This document shows, one piece after another, positions 1-11,300 of a DNA stretch of 64,000 nt (positions are counted from its first letter, which is position 1; each line of letters begins with the position of its first letter). Source of the stretch: Lithospermum erythrorhizon (taxonomy: Eukaryota; Streptophyta; Magnoliopsida; Boraginales; Boraginaceae); assembly GCA_019722365.1 (NCBI GenBank), contig JADFUC010000709.1, forward strand, positions 2,604,001 to 2,668,000, read 5' to 3'. The translations under genes and the position numbers were made by a program. The notes below the pieces were generated by a model. That model had not been told where the DNA came from, made no database searches, and saw only the letters and a list, made by a program, of their open reading frames with translations.

Positions 1-760
1 ATTGTATTTATTAGTCGGGTTCTCAAATGATACACGAATTACGCCGTATCAAGCATCTCACGCATAATCGTTATAATAATAATAATAATGGTCAATTATA
101 TTATGATACGCCGCTATTATTCTGGAATGTACTCATGTCACACACACATACAAATGACTCAATTATATTTCACGTATTTAAATTAAACTCGCATTTACTA
201 AATTGAGATCCGATTTAATCAACGAATATTTTCAATTGGAAATTTTAAGAATTGATAATATAAAATATAAATCGGATAAACCCGAATTAATTACTAAGTC
301 GATTAAATTAAACTATAAGCAATGTTTCGCTAAGAATCCTTGTTAGTTAATAATAATAACTTGTTGGCCATTAATAATAACTTGTTGTTTTTTCTAATCT
401 ATTTAACTGCTTAATTGAATTAAAACGAAGTCACCTCATTAAACTATTCGGTTGGGATTTTAGGTTGACCCTATATAAGCAAAGCTTATTAGGTTTTTTA
501 AGGAGATGGAAAAAACCTAGCCTCCTCCCTTTAATCACCATATGGCCGAAAATCATCAAGGAGAAGAATTGAAATTCTTGTCTTGATTTTTCATCCAATC
601 CTATCAAGTAGCGAACCCAAATGTAGATTCAACCTCTCCGTGGTGCAACCGACTGGTGCACTACACTGAGTGCTCAAGATTGGAATTCAAAGGATACTGC
701 GAAAGATCGCTGATAAAGCCATGAATTTGAATATTTAAGCATTTCATGTACACAAGCGCA
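1..760 (+). mobile_element. LTR of a copia-type retrotransposon, cut by the left window edge
   Basis: The stretch matches, in the same order, the LTR-like sequences at 58588-59440 (+), 51183-52182 (-) and 55798-56800 (-). Shared landmarks are a 'gggttctca' block near position 17, a TAATAATAATAATGGTCAATTAT block near 82, the CATTCGGTTGGG-like block near 448, and a 'tataagcaaagcttattaggttttt' type block near 473 which probably includes the LTR TATA region. The 5' end lies outside the window and the 3' end is uncertain (about 760 by comparison with the other copies). No coding sequence is present. I see no internal copia domains directly to its right, so it may be a solo LTR. The sequence shows the similarity; the copia assignment is inferred from the gag and protease remnants between the other copies. 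Confidence 0.6.
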
Positions 761-989
761 AAACCATTTAGACTTCCTCAACATACGCATACTCAAATTT
801 GGACTGCTATCTAGGAGATGCATCTTCTTCTGACTCATGATACAACATTGGTGAAAGCTTTCGTGAGAAACTTTACCTTTAACTTATGAAACAATCGTGA
901 AAGTATACTGGGGAATCGCAACGTGATTGTTCAAATTTTGATTTCAAATTTCAAGGACACGCAACTTAACTCCCATGTTAATCCTCTCC

Positions 990-2150
990 AAAATATAGTC
1001 ATATGCACCACAAGCAGCCCGAGACATTTTTAGTGACGATGCTCACTTTCCACTCTACAATATATCAAAACATGATTGATTATCTATTTTTACATGGTAT
1101 AACTAGTACGGCAATGCTTTTAATAGTAAGTATACCGTTGTTGTGTAATTTCCAGTGTGTTGTTCGCCTATCCATGTCGAAACAATATTTGTACGATACT
1201 GCTTAGCCACGTGATCCTCCACATATTTCAACAACCGAGGTAATGCATATATTTCGTATTTAAATTCATCCCAACATTTCTCATAGTCAACCACACTATT
1301 AGAATTTAAGAGACGGCCCAAGCAATTTTAAAAGATAAGCGCATCCTTATTCCCGCTAGCTTTTAAAAACTATCGCCGACATCTCTTTCTATACGCCATC
1401 TACACAACATATGAAAAATGGACGGGAAATATCCCATTTAACTCCAGATAATCAGGCGATCCTTCGATCCGGCGAGAATGACATGGGTATTTGCTATTGT
1501 AACATATTGTTGAACATATCTAATGCCCCACGTGTAAATTTCCTCTTCTCTCGAGCTTAAGAAAGATAACCCGCTACAAACTATTCCTCAAGTAGATGTA
1601 CCAACAATTTCAAATAACGGAACCTTTGTACCGATTTGTATTATAAGTCTAATCCATTATAAGAATGTGCGGAAAGCATGCAACAACTTCTTTAGCAAAT
1701 CCGATGTGCTAAATAATACGGGCCACTAATCGCTATTTTTCAGTTATCACATCTTCGCTGAGCTCATACTTGTAACCATTATCACCTAATACTTTAACAA
1801 ATTGTTGTAACACCGATCGAGCACGTGATCATCTCATGCTTCAATTGGTGACAAATAATATAAATCGCCTCTGCTTTTGTAGGATCTTCATATTTAATTT
1901 ATGTAATAATTTGTCTCTTGTTTTGCCCCAGCCTTTGTCAATCATTTTCCAGAGTGCTCCATGCTTTGTGATAACTTACATGCTAAAGAACGACCGACGC
2001 ATATAAAGTAGGACTATAATTACGATGCCTTTAACAACTTGCAATTTTACGATTATCTACTACTTCGAAATCATCAATCGAAAAGGACAATTAGTTCTAA
2101 TTGTTGTCGTTGCCTCTTTATCTTATTGTTTTTGGTTTCTAACGCTTTCG
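990..2150 (-). pseudogene. MULE (Mutator-like) transposase remnant
   Basis: Read on the minus strand in shifting frames, this stretch gives blocks typical of MULE/FAR1-related transposases. Around 1620-1690 there is a block like 'LIMDxTYKTNRYKVPLFEIVG'; around 1440-1600 'SSEREENYTWAIKYVQQY' followed by 'VILTDRDRALI'; around 1400 'FHMLCRWRIERDVG', the CxxH-type segment of the transposase core; and at 1320-1103 'VDYEKCWDEFKYE', 'LPRLLKYVEDH' and 'NIVSTWI..Q..GNYTT'. The order is correct for one transposase, but stop codons and frameshifts interrupt it everywhere, so it cannot encode a working enzyme. The longest open piece is 72 codons (1321-1103). Terminal inverted repeats were not found. The family call rests on motif memory, so exact borders are soft. 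Confidence 0.65.
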
Positions 2151-4700
2151 AAATTCATCCTTGATTTTCCGTAACATTCACAAGCAACAATAATATGCCT
2201 ATTAAAAATTTGTCTACCTACCACGTAGAAATGGGTAAACTCCACCTCACAAAAACTCTATTCGCTAAGCCCGTATAAACACAATTCAAACTAACAAAGA
2301 AGATCGAGAATCAAAATAATATTTGTCTTGAACATATCAGTAGTATCAAATATTGGTTGTTCATCCTATGAAAACAAAATACACGAAGTCAAACCAAAAG
2401 TAAATAACTATTCCGCTAGTAATCCTTTAATTAATACAATTAACTGGATGTATGTTGTAATCATGCAATATTAGTATGTAGCCTAAGTAAGCCATATAAT
2501 TACCTCAGACGTAATCATGACAATTTTCATCTTCAAATTTGCTTGTCAAGTCAGATCTTCATTATCGTTTATATATTTCTTCAAATTTCATTGAAAAAAA
2601 GGAACTATAAGGACAAGAATTCAACAGACTTTTGCACACAAATTGAAGTAAATTCAGTTGAGATTTTTGCACATTATTTTATGGAAATAAAGAAGCAGTA
2701 ACAAATCTTTTCATAAAATTATTACCAATTTAAATAATATATTTGTATGGAAATATACAACTTTCCTACTACAAGAAATTTATTTTATATTCTAATATTC
2801 ATACGAAAAAGTTGTAGGGATATAATAGTCTAAACACTATTTTATGACCGACGTTGTAAAAATTATAATCAAATCAAGTCATAATTAAAACAGATCAAGC
2901 CCAATTTGATTCCCGCAACGACATTAGTTTACTTTATGGTAATGTTGGCACTTGAAAAGCCCATCCTTTTCCTTATTAACCCAAGTCAACAACTATGCAA
3001 CTGGGTCTTCGGTACACAAATTGGTTTCGAAACACATTGGTATCGAAAGCAATTCTTTTTATCGAGTCCAATACATAAGTCATTAGGACGGTCATCGGAG
3101 TATACTTTATCGAGTAGGTAATTCTGCACCTACCAATGGGCTTTTCACCTACCAATTTATCAAACTGTGAGCTGTCTGCTTTTATTCTTCTCACTTCCTG
3201 TAGTTGATGCCCCAAACCAGATATCATCGGAATTCACATGAGTAAAATATGGTCACATAACTAGTGCTCAACTATACCCACGTAACTCGTGCTAATCAAT
3301 TACGTAGTAGTTCTTATCAAATGTCAAAAAAATCGGGTGTTTACATGTGGTGCATGTACACCTGGCACATAATCAAGCTGTTACTGTTGATCTCACACCG
3401 ACTCAACTCATAATATGATCATATAAACACATAAGTTTGACAAATTAATTATCCTGATCCAACTACTCTTATTCCACTCCCCCCACCCCTCCTTTTTTTC
3501 TTGAAAACTTATTTGGAGTCCTCAGTCATGATTCAAGAAAATGGTCGATCAAACTGAACAGATTGCTTTGATGATCTGAAGGAGTAAAGTGGTAACCAAA
3601 CTCAACATGCCAACGTTAACTTGTATTCGATCCAATTCAATTTAATCGACGTTTTTTATTTTCGAGTACTACTTATATAAGAACTATGTATTAGTTGATC
3701 AATGATCATTATTGAGCTTTGGCACTTTAACAACTAAATTATGATTGCTTAGTGAGTATGATCATTTTCTTGGAGGGCATGTTTCAGTTTGTTTGTTTTT
3801 TTTCTGAAAATTTAACTGTTAGTGTTGATTATGTAATGTAAATAAATATTAATGTGGAGTAGTAGTTTTCTTGATTTAGAATGTCGCAGAATATGAATTG
3901 GTAAATGAAGCTTAATTTAATTTATTTTTCACTCGTTCAGTTTTGAATTTTGATGCTTGATTTTATAAAAGAACTCAAGTATTTTTGCATGCATAATATT
4001 TTGCGAAAAAACTATCAAAAGATAATATCTTGATCATGTTTTACTACTAACATTATAGTTTTGATTCGAATAAAAGTTACGTGTGTCAATTATTGACTAT
4101 TAATAGTTTTTAGATGAAGGTGGTACTTTTTAATTAATGTCTTAAGTATTGGTATTTGTGGACTAATGATTCAGGGGAATTTTCTAACATGTGCCATATT
4201 TTTAATCATTTGTTTTGTTGTTATCCAAATTAGCTACTTGAGGTGGTCCAATTTGTGAGTTGTAGATTGTTGAATGAGTGCAGTCCTATTCATTTCAAGA
4301 ATGATTTTTGTTGGCCTTTTGACATTTTGGCGTTTTTTAGGTAAACAATCTTTGTTGAAAGTGCCAACCTTTTGAACTAATTCAACAATATTCAGCTTCT
4401 ATTTTGACTTCTTAATCCCACCAAACATTATGCCTACCTTTCATGTGAGAACTAGAATGAACTGATTGCTGCTTCAGACAATAACAATCTGTCTTACAGT
4501 TTGAGATGAATTTGACTTTGTGGTGTGAAACCAAATCAACTTAATAAAATTGATAAGTATGGGGTTTAAAACAGCTTTCTATTATTCATTTTTATGTTAG
4601 CTAGCTCTATGAAATGTGTGATAATAAAATTGGGATGGAAAATGAAGAATGAACACTTGACGGATAATTTGGTCGTTTAAATTGATAGTCGCCCCCCTTG
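2151..4700. other. Non-coding stretch left of the receptor kinase gene
   Basis: No gene is recognised in 2151-4700. At 2906-3230 there is a slightly less AT-rich block that is open on both strands for 70-80 codons, but I do not recognise either translation; it may be a further piece of transposon. From about 3250 to 4700 the DNA is strongly AT-rich and is probably the upstream region of the kinase gene. Two W-box cores (TTGACT) lie at 4404-4409 and 4512-4517. WRKY binding to such boxes is known for many members of this kinase family, but the motif is short and common, so this is only suggestive. A pyrimidine-rich leader-like run is at about 4723-4755. Confidence 0.4.
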
Positions 4701-4877
4701 ATCTTTTCTAAGCTCTGCCACTGTCTTTCTTGATAGATCTTCTTTCTTTCTTTCTTGTTACGTCACTTATTAATCTTGTTCATGTCATTGCTTAGACTTG
4801 AGACCTCCACCATGTGTAGAAGGAACTTGGCTCAGGCTTGCATTTTTAAGAAGACCAAACTTTTGATTTTGTGGAGC

Positions 4878-7738
4878 ATGGAGGTAGTTGATGTTGCAGT
4901 TCTACAAATCTTGGTGATTGTCCTGACCGTTTTACTATTAGGCCAGATGGCCATGGGAGAACCAAGAACTCAAACAGTTAAGATGATATGTGGGAGTCAA
5001 ACGGAGTATAATTCTACTATCTATGTACCAAATTTTGTTAATACAATGGAAAACATTAGTGAGCAGATTAGATCAAAAGGTTATGGATTAGCAGAAACTG
5101 GCACGGGATATGATACTAACTTCGGGTTTGCTCAATGTTATGGTGATCTTTCCTTATTGGATTGTGTCCTTTGTTATGCCGAGGCACGTACTATTCTTCC
5201 TCAGTGCTATCCAGAAACTGGGGGGAGGATCTTCCTTGATGGTTGTTTCATGAGAGCTGAGAATTACAGCTTCTTTCAGGAGTACACTGGACCAAATGAT
5301 ACTGCCATTTGTGGGAATAGAACTAGGAAAAATCAAGTCTTTGAACAGATGGCCAATGGCGCTGTCTTGCAAGCGGTATCAGGGGTAGTGAACAATAATT
5401 TTTCTGCAAGGATTGAGGTGCCCGCTAACAAGACTTTGAATGAATCAGTATATGTTCTTGCTGATTGTTGGAAGACATTGGATGTACACTCTTGCAGAGC
5501 GTGTTTGGAAAATGCGTCAAATTCGTTGTTAGGATGTCTACCTTGGTCAGAAGGTCGAGCATTAAATACAGGATGTTTTATGAGGTATTCGGACACCAAT
5601 TTTCTGAATGTTATACCACGCCAAAGTAGATCAAGAGGTAAGAATCCTGAGTCATTATTGTTGCAAGTAAAAATAAAAAATCTCGTGTTCTCGTCCTGTT
5701 ACATCATTGAGTTCCTTTGTTGCTGTTCTGACAAGTAAATTTATTTCTTTCAGGAACACTAATAGTTGTAATAGTCGCCTCGGCCTGTTCTGCAGTTGTT
5801 GTAGTGGTAGGAGCAGTAATTGGAGCTTACTTCTGGAAGCGCAAAAGAATAGAAAAGAAGAGAAAAGGTAAGGACCATTTCAAATAAATAATACTTCTTC
5901 CACTTGTTGCCATCTCAGATACTTGAAAATAGTACTTCCTCCGTTTTTTTTATTTGTCGTTTTAGCAATTTACACAATTTACACATAAACTAAGGAAAAA
6001 GAAAAAGTAATCAAAAAGTACATTCAAAATATAGAATGACAATCAATTGAAACTATATCATTGGTTGATTGATAATTTAAAGATAAAAAGTAGTCAAAAA
6101 GTATATTGAAAATATAAAACTGCAATTTATTAAGCTAAAACGACAGTTATTTTGAAACAAAAAATTTAGACTAAAACGACAAATAAAAAAACCCGGAGGT
6201 AGTAGTATTTTACAGGCACGACAAAGTATACTTTCTCATCGTTCTTTGAACAATTGTACTTGTCAGGTGGTAATGATGTGAAAAAATTAGTAAAGACGCT
6301 TAACGATAGCAGCTTGAACTTCAAGTACTCTATACTTGAGAAAGCCACTGGCAGTTTTAGCGAAGCAAACAAGCTCGGCCAAGGGGGGTTTGGCACAGTT
6401 TATAAGGTAAAGACATGCATATATCTATCAATAGGCTTATAGGCTCATAGACGCTTGTAATTTGATTATTTTGGATGATGGATCTTAAATGAGAAATGTC
6501 ATTGCTGCTATTGCAGGGGGCTTTACAAGATGGAAGGGAGATTGCTGTCAAAAGGCTTTTCTTCAACAATCGACATCGAGCTGCAGACTTTTACAACGAA
6601 GTTAACATAATTAGCACCCTTGAACACAAAAATCTTGTCAGATTGTTGGGGTGCAGTTGTTCTGGACCTGAAAGTCTTCTGGTTTACGAATACCTGCCAA
6701 ACAAGAGTCTTGATCGTTACATTTTCGGTGAGCATATGTTTGACAGTATTCTATTCCTGAAAATCCACTTTACTGATCTTGTATGTAGTTTCCTGTTAAT
6801 TTTATGATTGAATGCCAACCTTAACAGATTCGAGCAAGGGTAAATCATTAAACTGGGAGAAACGATTTGAGATAATTATAGGGACTGCAGAGGGATTGGT
6901 TTACCTCCATGAGAACTCGAAGGTACGAATTATTCATAGGGACATAAAAGCAAGTAACATTCTCTTGGATTCAAGACTACGAGCCAAAATTGCAGATTTT
7001 GGTTTGGCAAGGTCATTCCAAGAAGATAAAAGTCACATAAGTACTGCAATTGCTGGAACATTGTAAGTAGCCATTCTTCTACTTGAACATATGATTCATT
7101 AGTATGAATTGTTTCATATGCTTAATAGATAAAATTTAAGATGATTCCTTCTGTTTTGCAGAGGATATTTGGCTCCAGAGTATTTAGCTCATGGTCAATT
7201 GACAGAGAAAGTAGATGTGTATAGCTTTGGTGTTCTTTTGTTGGAGATTGTCACAGGAAGACAAAACAATAAAAGCAAATCGTCCGAATACTCTGATAGC
7301 CTGGTGAACATTGTAAGTACAGAGAAGATTAGATTCTTAATACTAACATGCAGCTTTTTCGAGACCTAAGCCGATTGTTCACTGGTTTTGTATGAACAGG
7401 CATGGAACCATTTCCAACAACGAAAAGTGGAGGAACTGTTCGATCCAAATTTACTGTTTCATAACTACCACAATGTAAGTGTTAAACATGAATTACTGAG
7501 AGTAGTTCATGTAGGTCTCTTGTGCACTCAAGAGATACCGTCACTAAGACCATCCATGTCAAAGGCACTTTTGATGCTGGTAAAGAAGGAAGAACACTTA
7601 CCAGCACCAACTAATCCGCCTTTCGTAGATGAGAGAACCATGGAGTTCCATGACATGATTGACTCGTCTCACCCCTCGGATACTGGGAATTCCGATTCAA
7701 TAGCTAGTATATCCCATAGTATATTTTACCCGAGATGA
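4878..7738 (+). CDS. CRK: Cysteine-rich receptor-like protein kinase (DUF26 RLK), CRK2/CRK3-like
   Basis: This is a plasma-membrane receptor-like Ser/Thr kinase; family members act in stress, redox and immune signalling. Seven coding exons fit in frame with GT-AG introns: 4878-5637, 5754-5867, 6267-6406, 6517-6727, 6828-7062, 7162-7312 and 7400-7738, giving 649 aa, the usual family length. A signal peptide covers about residues 1-27. Two DUF26 (Gnk2) domains carry the C-x8-C-x2-C signature at Cys87/96/99 and Cys197/206/209. Exon 2 encodes the membrane segment (about 255-282) and a basic stop-transfer stretch. The kinase domain has the GQGGFG loop (about 329-334), the ATP-binding Lys350 (IAVKR), HRD at 445-447 (so an RD kinase) with DIKASN after it, DFG at 465-467 and the APE motif in exon 6. 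No key catalytic residue is missing. Start choice: ATG 4878 directly precedes the signal peptide; in-frame ATGs at 4782 and 4812 would add 32 or 22 residues. Intron 2 contains a MITE. The exact CRK number is uncertain. Confidence 0.95.
5935..6202. mobile_element. Stowaway-type MITE inside intron 2 of the receptor kinase gene
   Basis: A 268-bp element bounded by TA dinucleotides (5933-5934 and 6203-6204), the target duplication of Tc1/mariner Stowaway elements. Its left end reads CTTCCTCCG followed by a T-run and ATTTGTCGTTTTAG; its right end is the inverted counterpart, CTAAAACGACAAAT then an A-run and CCCGGAGGTAG. The ends resemble the known Stowaway consensus CTCCCTCCGT. The element has no coding capacity. 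It occupies most of the 399-bp second intron (5868-6266) and leaves the splice sites untouched. Confidence 0.85.
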
Positions 7739-8321
7739 TAAAGATCCAGATAACCTAAAGAATTACGCGTGATGAGATTTCCTTATATGTTTTCGACATG
7801 AAGGAATGGATTGTTGAACATTATATCTCAACTGGAAAGCTTATTGTTATGGTTGATTGGATCCCAGAGCACCAAGTCTTGTTCAGAGACAGAATCAGTA
7901 TAAAAAGATGATGTTATTTAAGTAGGCACATGAAATTCTTTCTTATGCTAATTGTCAGAAGCTTGTTTGAAAAAAATTTGAAGTTTCTGTTTCTTTTTAT
8001 TGAGAATCCTATCAATTTTGTGTGCTTCTAAATTTTGATGTATTGTATGATATGGTGGAATAGATTATTGTACCCTTGGATCGTATGATATGAAAGTTCT
8101 TGAGGCTAATTTTGTTGCAAATATTGTAACATATGAGTACATGAATGAGACCATGGCACGTTAGGTCAAAGATTTACATAACCAAGCTAAATAATTAATT
8201 CCCCTATTTTGCTTACTTATTCTCAGAATAATTTTAGTGTAGGAAGAATAAATTCTCCAAAATATACAATAATAATCATAACCAAAGGGTTGTGAGCAAT
8301 TTTTTTTTGCAGGTGCTCTTC
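7739..8321. other. Spacer between convergent receptor kinase and KNOX genes
   Basis: These 583 bases separate the stop codon of the kinase gene (+) from the stop codon of the KNOX gene (-), so they must hold the 3' UTRs and polyadenylation sites of both. AATAAA-like and TTTATT-like signals are scattered on both strands (for example AATAAA at 8248). No open frame or repeat stands out. The two transcripts could overlap at their 3' ends. Confidence 0.5.
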
Positions 8322-11300
8322 TTACTCATCGTTAAAAAATTGTCCAGAATAGTTGTTCATGATAGCAAACTGCATATTCTCTGAAGGTTTCCAATGTCTT
8401 TTCCTTTGATTGATGAACCAATTGTTGATCTGCTTCTGATCTAACCCGGTTAACTCCGCCAGCGACATCTTATCAGATTCCTAGTAGATGATCAAGAACG
8501 GAACATTAACATTAATATGTCAGAATGTTTTCGAAGATGCTCCCGCATAAGCGGCATAAGGGAGGATGTCTATGACATCCACACCTCGAAACTCATATCA
8601 TAACCATTTATGATATTCGTAACACTAAAGATTTATGGAGAGTGAGGATGAACTTACAGTTGGATAGGGCCAATTAACATGACGATTCCACCATTCAACA
8701 AGTGCTTGCCTGGCCTCTTTTGGAAGCTTTGCTTTCTTCTTCTTCTTGGAGAACTCTTGTTTTAGAGTAGTTATGTGACTACCATATTTCTGTAGTAGTT
8801 TATCTTTAAGTTCTCTATCTTCAATTTTCATTTGTACATTTTGCATTTGTGCATCTCCACAAGTAACCTCATCATCTGATGATGATAGTCCACCATTATC
8901 TTTGCAAAGATTCAAACATTCTTGAATCCATACAAAGCTAACATAAATTTATTGTATTCTTGGTCTTATCCTCTCCTAATGAAATAATACATAAAAGCTG
9001 AATTGAAACACCATGCTATAGCTGCGGACCAGTAGCGAAAGAATTGACACACACTCAAATAGTGTTTTTTTCAACACAATTTCCGCCCCTTTAAATTTAA
9101 ACTTCTCTTCCAACCACTACACTTACAAATAGGAAAGGCAAACAGTCATTTCACCTCCACCAGCTAAATTATTTGGGTGTAATACTCCAGTAAGAAAAAC
9201 TTAGGGGGAAAAAAATTAGCAGGGTGGCAAATGACATTTTTTTTATAGAAAATTTCATTTTTCAATAATATAAGTTTATTTTTCAAAAAATTAAGGAAGG
9301 CTCTAACGCATCCTCCTACACTAATCATGGTTCAATCTTTTTATGCGAGATATGATAGAGGCCACGTAGAGGAGCACAAACAAACGACAAGACGAGATGG
9401 GAGGTATAAACTAATTAATTTTTTTTAATAATTAAGATTACAATATTCTCAATCTCCTCTCTGGCTAAACTAAATTTAAAACATTTTGATTTTGGCTGGT
9501 GATTAATAAATAACTCAATGCAGCTAAACCATTCGACATTTCTAAAAAAAGTAATTAGTTTAAGCGAATTCAACTCATTGCATTTATCTAACAAACCCAA
9601 GGCTTAATACAACTAAACACAACGAAATAAACGGTAGCTACCTATTTACAGCCTCCAAGACAACAATGGGGCGCAACTGAAGAACCCTGGGTGAAACAAT
9701 ACAAGAATAATGTTTCAGAAACAAAAGAACCCAATCACCTCCTAACTGCAGAATCTACTCTCTTGGGCTTTACGTTATCCATAATATTTCCATAACACCC
9801 CTCGAATGCCTAATTAATCCTAAAATACTGCTAAACCTAACTCGGCAAAAACCCGTCTGTGATAAAAACTCAAATAAGCGAAAAAGAAATAGATTATTCT
9901 CAACATACATTTATAATGTCGTTTTATTAAAAACCTTATCAGTAAAACTCATTCGTGACAAAACCTCGATGAAGAAAAATAAGACAACGCCGTATTAACT
10001 CCCATTCACGACTCACATCACTCGACATCCCTTTGGCCGACGTAATTCCCATGCTTTCGGATAACTTTTCGAATGCCGAGACAGGAAATGATTTAGCCGA
10101 ATATATCCGCCAGATTATCACAAGACGACTGACGTGGACATCGATCTCATCATTCTTTCAAGATCACAAGGTTAATTTTAGCGAACATGCTTGCCCTATC
10201 TCCTTTCGATATATCCTTCCTTTGAATCGTAATACTACGCAGTAATTATCTTGATGGTCGCTCTGACCAACTTTTCTATTAACTACACGTGATTTCGATA
10301 CGATTTATCACAGCTCTTAGCCAACATTCACGATTTGCTTCATGTATCAGCTAATATTTTCTCAAAGATGGTTCGAATGACGAATAAATAGTTTGTTTCC
10401 CATAGATCACATGAATAGTCGCTCCACCTCACCAAATGAATAAATATCCAATCCGTGATTTTCCATTACGATCGGCGATATCCCCCATCGCGATATCCAA
10501 TAGCTCCAATTTGGAGGTATTTCAATAGAACAATACCATATCCATTGTACCTCCTATAGTATCGAATTTGCTTCAACTCCATTCCACCCGCTCGCCAGTT
10601 AAGTAACTATATCTTGCTAATTAGATTAATGCGAAATGATATGCTGCCTAAATTGCATTTAATTCCAGAAGATACATTACCGCCCAATAAAGCACTTAAA
10701 TGTACTTCAAGACCAAGTAGTTCTTCATTCCTTTTCTCTAAAGCCCGAATGGTCTTCGTCACATCTAAATGATCTCACAACGATCGGGCGCCTTTCAATG
10801 GATACGACTTATCCATGCTAAATTGTTTTAAGACCTTTTTCACATAAGTTTCGACATACAAATATTCCTTTACTCAAGTGATCTATTTGCGTACCCAAGA
10901 CAAATTTTGTTTGTCTGCATCTTTCATCTCAAATTCCTTCTTTAAGCTAGCTTACGCTTTTTGGGCTTGTGAGTTCCAACTATATTTGGGGCTCAATGAA
11001 GAGCAACCGCAATTATTACAAACTCTTTCCCCGATCTTTCGTTTTAAAACGCAAGAACCTCGTGTGTGATCATGCCCCTATAACCCCTCTCAAGTTAAAT
11101 CTTCACTTAGGCGATTTATACCACATTCCGCCTGCACGCTTTTAACTGCATTTGCGACTTATTCAACTTTATAGAAAAATGTTCTCTAGAATCTCAACCA
11201 TGTGCTTCAGCAAATGCAATCTTTTCCGAGTTTCATATAAACGATATTTTCTAAGCCGCATTCATACAAATAAGTTTCCTCGGCTAACGCCCATTAGGCA

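Noticed and set aside
4755..4877. Longer N-terminus of the receptor kinase beginning at 4755 or at ATG 4782
   Set aside because: 4755 is a TTG codon. Starting at ATG 4782 or 4812 puts a basic stretch before the signal peptide; ATG 4878 has a good context (A at -3, G at +4) and starts directly at the hydrophobic segment. The longer forms are not strictly excluded.
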